Positions 1 to 6,100 of a stretch of DNA of 7,917 bases are shown in pieces. Numbering within the stretch: the first letter of the stretch is position 1; each line of letters starts with the position of its first letter. Location: positions 1 through 7,917 of the forward strand of contig JAEWZA010000162.1 in assembly GCA_023395575.1 (NCBI GenBank), written 5' to 3'. A program made the position numbers and the translations under genes. Origin of the DNA: Bacillota bacterium. GTDB lineage: Bacteria > Bacillota > Clostridia > Acetivibrionales > DSM-1351. The notes beneath the pieces were generated by a model, which saw only the letters and a program-made list of their open reading frames with translations, did no database searches and was not told where the DNA came from.

Positions 1-65
1 ATATAGAGCAGTTCCCAAGAAACAATATTGGCAAAATTGATAAAAATGTATTATCCAAATATTAA
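1..65 (+). CDS. C-terminal end of an AMP-forming acyl/aminoacyl adenylate ligase (ANL superfamily), 5' truncated
   Basis: Only the last 20 complete codons are present, read from base 3 to the TAA at 63-65. The peptide contains FPRNNIGKIDKNVL. This matches the A10 motif at the C-terminus of ANL enzymes (acyl-CoA synthetases, fatty acyl-AMP ligases, NRPS adenylation domains), usually LPRTxSGKIDRxxL. The Lys of GKI (codon 33-35) is the residue that contacts substrate and phosphate in the adenylation reaction in this family. The protein ends nine residues after that Lys, so no carrier domain follows; it is a stand-alone ligase or a C-terminal A domain. It is on the same strand as the megasynthase, with 74-89 bp between them, so co-transcription is plausible. 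It may activate a carboxylic acid starter or hydrolysed product for the synthase (inference). The substrate cannot be read from this fragment. The family call rests on one short motif, but it is a strong one in the right place. Confidence 0.72.
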   Translation, partial: IEQFPRNNIGKIDKNVLSKY

Positions 66-88
66 TCAAGCTAATAAAGATTAATATT
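58..88. repeat. Perfect 10-bp inverted repeat spanning the upstream stop codon
   Basis: AATATTAATC at 58-67 is exactly complementary to GATTAATATT at 79-88, with an 11-base loop (68-78). The TAA stop of the upstream gene lies inside the left arm. The stem has nine A-T pairs and one G-C pair. It is not followed by a T-run, so it does not look like a standard intrinsic terminator. It could be a weak mRNA hairpin between the two cistrons, a protein-binding palindrome, or chance in AT-rich DNA. Confidence 0.45.
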
Positions 89-141
89 GCAGGAAATATA
101 TAGAAAACTTAGATTGTTAAAAAATAAACTAAGTAAAAAAT
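66..141 (+). other. Short AT-rich intergenic spacer, no confident promoter
   Basis: This is the gap between the ligase stop and the synthase start. It holds the right arm of the inverted repeat and otherwise only A/T-rich sequence. I see no convincing -35/-10 pair. The best candidate is TTGCAG at 87 with TAGATT at 110 (17-bp spacing), which is too weak to call. There is no tRNA-like or riboswitch-like structure. The simplest reading is that the synthase is transcribed from a promoter upstream of the ligase, outside the window. Confidence 0.5.
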
Positions 142-147
142 GGGGGG
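142..147 (+). promoter_or_regulatory. Probable Shine-Dalgarno G-tract (GGGGGG) for a GTG start at 155
   Basis: A run of six G at 142-147 stands out in AT-rich sequence. It lies 7 bases before the in-frame GTG at 155, an ideal Shine-Dalgarno distance; G-U pairing with the CCUCC of 16S rRNA is possible. The competing ATG at 140 overlaps the tract and has only A-rich sequence before it (AAGTAAAAA), with no good binding site. This is why GTG 155 is preferred. The ATG at 140 would add five residues (MGGIS). An in-frame TAA at 134-136 rules out any start further upstream. Confidence 0.55.
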
Positions 148-154
148 TATTTCT

Positions 155-3100
155 GTGTCTAATTATAGTTATTCAGAGAATGGAATTGCAGTAATAGGTG
201 TAGGTGGGATTTTTCCTGATGCTGCTGATATAAATCAGTTTTGGAATAATATTCTTAACAAGAAAGTATCTATAAAAAGAATACCCGATGAGATAATAAA
301 TAGTGAAATATTTTTCCGCCCTGAATTATATGGGAAAGTAGACAAAATGGATAAAACATATACTCATATTGCAGGGCTTATAGATCATCAGGTATATTCA
401 AAGTCAAGTTTTAAGCATAAGATTCCCCCGGCTGTTGCAGAGCATATGGATAGGAATCAGCTTGCAGCAATATATTGTGTTGATCAGGCTCTTGAAACCA
501 TGGGAGAAAATTCGCTTCCCAAAGAGAATACTGCAGTCATCCTCGGAAATGGATTGCCGGGAATCAAGTATGACCAAGTCCTTCAGAGAATTAGTTTTCA
601 GGAGATTGAATACTATCTTAAGAATAGTTCTTTTGTACAGGGAAAGTTTTCACCTGATGAATTCAATGAAGTTATAAATAAGCTAAGGGATGAATTTCTT
701 AAGGGCACTATACAAATTACAGAGGATAGCTCTCCTGGGGTTTTGCCCAATATAGTGGCAGGGAGATTGACAAATGTTTTTGATTTATGGGGCCCATCAT
801 TTACAGTGGATGCGGCATGTGCCTCTTCGCTTGCAGCTATTTCCTGTGGGGTTGAAGGACTGATAAGCAGGGAATATGATGCAGTAATAGCTGGAGCTTC
901 AGATGTTTCTGTTTTGGCACCTGGATTAAGTTTGTTTTCGGGAATAAATGCACTATCACCCGATGGATCATATCCATTTGATTCTCGTGCAAATGGATTC
1001 GTAATTGGTGCGGGTGCAGGAGTTTTTATATTGAAACGTCTTGGTGATGCTATACAAAATAAAGATAAAATAATGGCTGTTATTTCTGGATATGGCAGAG
1101 GCAGTGACGGTAAAGGGAAATATATAGCAGCTCCTAGTGAAGATGGTCAAATAAGAGCTATAGAAATGTCTACTAAAATGGCAGGATATTCTGCTGATAC
1201 CATAGAAATGGTGGAAGCACATGGTACGGGAACCCCAGTTGGTGATCCTGCAGAAGTAAATGCTTTGAAAAGGGCATTTAATAACTTAGGATGCACTAGA
1301 AAAGAATTTTGTGGTATTGGGTCAGTAAAATCAAATATAGGACATTTGCGCTCTGCTGCAGGAGTCCCTGGTGTTCTAAAGGCGGTACTAGCACTGGATA
1401 GTAAAATACTTCCTCCTACAGCAAACGTGCAGGAAGTAAATCCAAAGCTAAAACTTGAAGGCTCTCCGTTCTATGTGCTAAGAGACAAGGAACAATGGGA
1501 GGCAAACAGCAAGCATCCAAGAAGGGCAAGTGTAAGTGCTTTTGGATTTGGAGGTGCAGACTATCACCTTTCTCTTGAAGAGTTTAGAGAAGAATTTGTA
1601 GGCAAATCCTATAATATTCCTTACACAATACAGAAAAGCAGCGAGAACATTGCTACAACTACACCAGTTAAAAGTAAAGATGCAATTGTACAAGAGGTTG
1701 TTCTATTCGCGGCAGACACAATAGATATGCTAAAAAATGAATATGAGAAATTTGTTTCTATATTAGAAACAGATATAGAAAAGAGTTTCAGCAAGCTCGT
1801 TTTCCATAATAATTCGAATGTTAGCTATGGTAAAAAATTAAGACTTTCACTAATGGCAAGTAGTTTTTCTGAATTAAAAAAGAGATGGGAAAACTTTATG
1901 AAACTCTATGAAAGTAACCGTATAGGTAATTCGGAAGAATTGCTTCTAGCTGGAATAAGCTTCGGAACAGGGGAAGAGATAAATCCTGAAAACATCGCGA
2001 TATTATTTCCTGGACAAGCATCACAATATGCTAACATGGAAAAGGATTTATACGATAGTTACCCTGCATTTAGATCTGTATATGATAGCTTTGATGCAAT
2101 ATGGCAGTCTAATTATAAAAATACGGTTTCTTCTATGGTATTTGGAGAAGATATAGAAAAGATTGATAATACAATTAAGGATACACAAAACACACATCCT
2201 TCAATTTTTATCAGCAGTTATTGTATGTATAAGCTTTTTAAAGATATGGGCCTAGAAGCAGGATATATGGTTGGTCATAGTCTCGGTGAGATAAGCGCTT
2301 TAGCTGCAAATGGTATGATGTCCTTTAGAGATGCGGCAACTCTTGTTGGTAAAAGGGGATATGCTTTTGCTTCAATCCCTGAGGATAAGCGTGGGAAAAT
2401 GGTTAGTATAAAAGGTTCACAGGACGAGGTAAAAAAGCTGCTCAAAAAATCAGGGCTTGAAATATATATTGCAAATATAAATTCACCGACTCAGACTGTA
2501 GTTGGCGGTGATGCTGAAGTAATTAAAAAGCTTACAGAAGTGTTAGAAGAAGAAAAGGTAACACACACTGTGCTAAAGGTATCTCATGCTTTCCACTCAC
2601 CTTTAATTAGCAGTGCGGCAGACAGTTTCTATAATGAAATTAAAGATATTAAATTTAAGACGGGTAATGCAAAGGTTATTGCAAATCATTTGGTGGATTA
2701 TTACCCGGCAAATAGCGATACAGCAAAGATACCACAGCTATTAAAGGAGCAAATAACTAATCCCGTAAGATTTGTTGAATCAATAAACAAGCTTTATGAG
2801 GACGGTGTGAGACTATTTGTGGAAATAGGACCTGGCACAGTTCTTAGCAACCTTACAAAGGATATATTATCTGGAAAGGATATAAGAGTTATTTCTACAA
2901 ATCTTAAAAAGAAAAATGACCTTGAGTGCTTGAATAAGGCTATTGGTGAATTATTTGCTGCTGGTGTACATATTCAGGTTCTATCGCCAATTGATAGAAT
3001 AAACGAAGCACAAGGTTTACAGGTGGTAAGTAAAGCAGCCCGTGAACCTATATCTGCAATTTTAGAAAATATAGATACTTCAGTAGATAAAGTAGCTTAT

Positions 3101-6100
3101 AATGTACCAGATAAATCAGTGTATGCTACATCAGAAAATATAGTACCTTCTAAAAGGTTGGTTTATAGTGGTGTTTCAATTGGATTGCCAGGGACATATA
3201 AAAAGATATTCAGTGATGAAAACTTTGATTTGCTATTTGAAGGTAGAAACTTAATTGAAAGATTAACAGATGATGAGCGATTGAGCATGGCAGAGCTTAA
3301 TATTACGAGACTTGTAAAAAGTGAGCAGGGCTCTGAGTTCAAGACTCTGTCTTCTATAAATGAAGTTATAGCTTTGGCAGGTAAAATTGGAAACATAGAT
3401 ATGGATGAATATTTGGTAGATGCTGATATTCAGAAGCAAATGACAAAGACAGTATGTATAGCAGTTGCTGCAGGATACGAAGCATTAGCTGATGCAGGAA
3501 TACCTTTAGTGAAAGAAGCAAAGGTAACTTCAAATGGCTCTATTCTTGAAGGCCGATATTTACTTCCTGAAGAAATGAGATTGGGTACAGGAATAATATT
3601 TGCAAATGGGTTCCCTATGATTGAGCCTTTTATTCAAGAGGTTTCCAAATTCGTTGCATACAAATTCGGGAAAAAATCCAGACAGGAAATGATTGAATTC
3701 TATGGGAAAATAATCAATCATACCAGTGACTATAATGTAAAGAAGCAATTGTCAGATTGGTTTACACTGAATTACTCAAGGCTTAGTGATTGTTCGGGAG
3801 AAGAGGATGTATATAGTTTTAATTCGGATTTTATGAGCCAGGTTGCCTCACAAGCAAACAATCGTTTAGCCCAGTTTATTGGTGCAGCAGGGCCAAACTT
3901 CCAGATAAATGCTGCATGCTCTTCTACAGCCTATGCAATATCGCTGGCTGAGGATATGATTCGTGCTGGACGCGCTGAAAGAATGATAATTATAGGGGCA
4001 GACAATGCCTCCTCAAAGGAAAGCCTTAAATGGCTTGGAGGAGGGTTCCTATCTGCAGGTGCTGCAACTACCAATGATGATTTGTACAGTGCAGCAGTAC
4101 CTTTCGATAATAGGCGTAATGGCATGATAATTGGAGCTGGTGCTGTAGGTCTTGTGATAGAAAAGGAAGAGCTCGTTGAGGCTCGAGGAATGGCTGGGAT
4201 ATGCCGTATTGTAGGTACTCACGCATTTAATATGGCCGGACATCAGACAAAGATTGATGCTACAAAATTCAGTGAAGAGCTGGAGAGGTTTATAACAAAG
4301 ATGGAGAAGGAAAATGGATTTAGTCGTAAGAGTATAGCGCCTAGTACTGTTTACTTCTCACATGAAACATACACACCTAAAAAGGGTGGTTGCTCACAAA
4401 CCGAAAAGATTTCTCTGGAAAAAGTATTTGGAAGTACATTTAAAGACATTCTTATATGTAATACAAAGGGTATGACAGGACATACAATGGGAGGTTCTAT
4501 TGAAGAGGCAGTTGCAGCTAAGTCTCTACAATACCAGAAGGTGCCTCCAATAGTAAATTATTTGGTCCCAGATCCAGAATTAGCTGGACTTAAGCTCTCA
4601 GAGGGAGGCAATTACAATTTTAAATATGCTCTCAGAGGTGTTGCAGGCTTTGGAGGACAGGGGAATTATAATTTACTAGAGAGAATAGCTGTGGGTGAAA
4701 ATCGAATTATTAATGTTTCAAAATATGAGGAATGGCTTAGAGCAATTGCTACATCAGCTGGTGCTGTTTTATCAAAGGATGGTCGCTTGTTGGTGCTTAA
4801 GTCACAAAAGAGCAAAGAGGCACCTAACGGAAGAGTTTTGACAGAAAGGTCAGGAGCAATTGAACAAGTAGACCCTATAAATATTTATAAAAGTAATATA
4901 GAAGTATCTGATAATATTGATAAAGCTGACAATAGTATTGTGACTAGCTCAAAAATGCCGGACAAAAAAAGCGTTATTGATAGTATTTTGGATATCTTTT
5001 CAGAGGTGACAAAGTATCCGAAGGACATGCTTGACCTAGATATGGAAATGGAAGCTGATCTTGGAATAGATACAGTTAAGCAGGCTACTATTTTTGCAAT
5101 GGTATGGGAGAAATTTGGAATTGAAAGAGAGGAAGGATATAGTATTTCCAATTATCCAACAATAGGTCAGATTATTGACCTTGCGTGCTCAAAGCTTCCA
5201 AACGTATCTACTCATAGTGTGTCTGAGCCTTTGGAACAACCAAAAGCAAGTGAGCAACTCTCAAATGCAATTGATGAAGCGAGTACTGTATCCCAAGATA
5301 AAACTTATAATGGCAGTGTATATTTAAAGGAAAAAATTAAAGATGAAGTATTAGCGGTTATTTCTGAGATATCGAAATATCCTACCGATATGCTTGAATT
5401 AGATATGGAAATGGAAGCTGACTTGGGAATTGATACAGTAAAGCAGGCAACAATCATATCAATTCTTTGGGAGAAGTATGCTCTCAATAGGGAGGATGGA
5501 CAAAATGTTACCAATTACCCAACAATAGGGCAGGTTGTTAATCTTATATATTCCAAGCTGCCAAGCCAACCTGAAAACACAGAGAAAACAAAGGGACATA
5601 CGGTCTCTGTGGTTTCTGAGATTGTAAATAATAATAGCAGCGTGTCAAAGGGTAATCTGCAATCAGAAGTTTTATTAGTTATTTCTGAGATATCAAAATA
5701 TCCTACTGATATGCTTGATATTAGCATGGAAATGGAAGCTGATTTAGGGATTGATACAGTAAAGCAGGCAACCATTATCTCAAATTTATCTGAAAAATAT
5801 GACATTAAAAGAGAGGAATGGCCGCAGGTATCAGAGTTACTTAAGATTGAAGATATCATCAATACTTTAGAGAACAGATTAAACAAAAGATTATCCAAAG
5901 ATATACCGCAAGCAGCTGCTTATGAGGAAACGGCAGCAACAGTTATACAAGAAGTAAGTACTAATATTGATGAGATTGTTCTTCAAATAGTAGCAAAGCA
6001 TACCGCATACCCTACTGAAATGATTACTCCTGATATGGAAATAAAACAGGATTTGGACCTTGATGATAAAAAGCTGTTAGAAATAATATCAGATATTAAA

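Noticed and set aside
87..115. Possible promoter TTGCAG (87-92) with TAGATT (110-115), 17-bp spacing
   Set aside because: Both hexamers match the consensus poorly, and such pairs occur by chance in AT-rich spacers. Read-through from the ligase gene is simpler.
435..677. A + strand 80-codon open frame in another frame inside KS1
   Set aside because: The KS1 frame is intact and conserved across the same bases. The alternative translation shows no domain.
3931..4243. Overlapping minus-strand open frames opposite KS2, and others opposite KS1, the AT-KS2 linker and KR (968-1222, 1478-1693, 3163-3396, 3560-3748, 7519-7800)
   Set aside because: They are antisense to highly conserved catalytic segments, have no recognisable domains and no good ribosome binding sites seen. 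They are shadows of the real gene.
5040..5790. Regularly spaced DNA repeats that might suggest a CRISPR or other non-coding array
   Set aside because: The repeats are in frame, encode carrier modules, differ mainly at third codon positions and have periods of 363 and 321 bases. They are protein-domain repeats.
5515..5898. Minus-strand open frame of 127 codons, with similar ones at 4885-5151 and 5305-5514
   Set aside because: These lie opposite the three carrier repeats, and their translations resemble each other only because the coding strand is repetitive. They have no family motif and lie inside a certain + strand gene.
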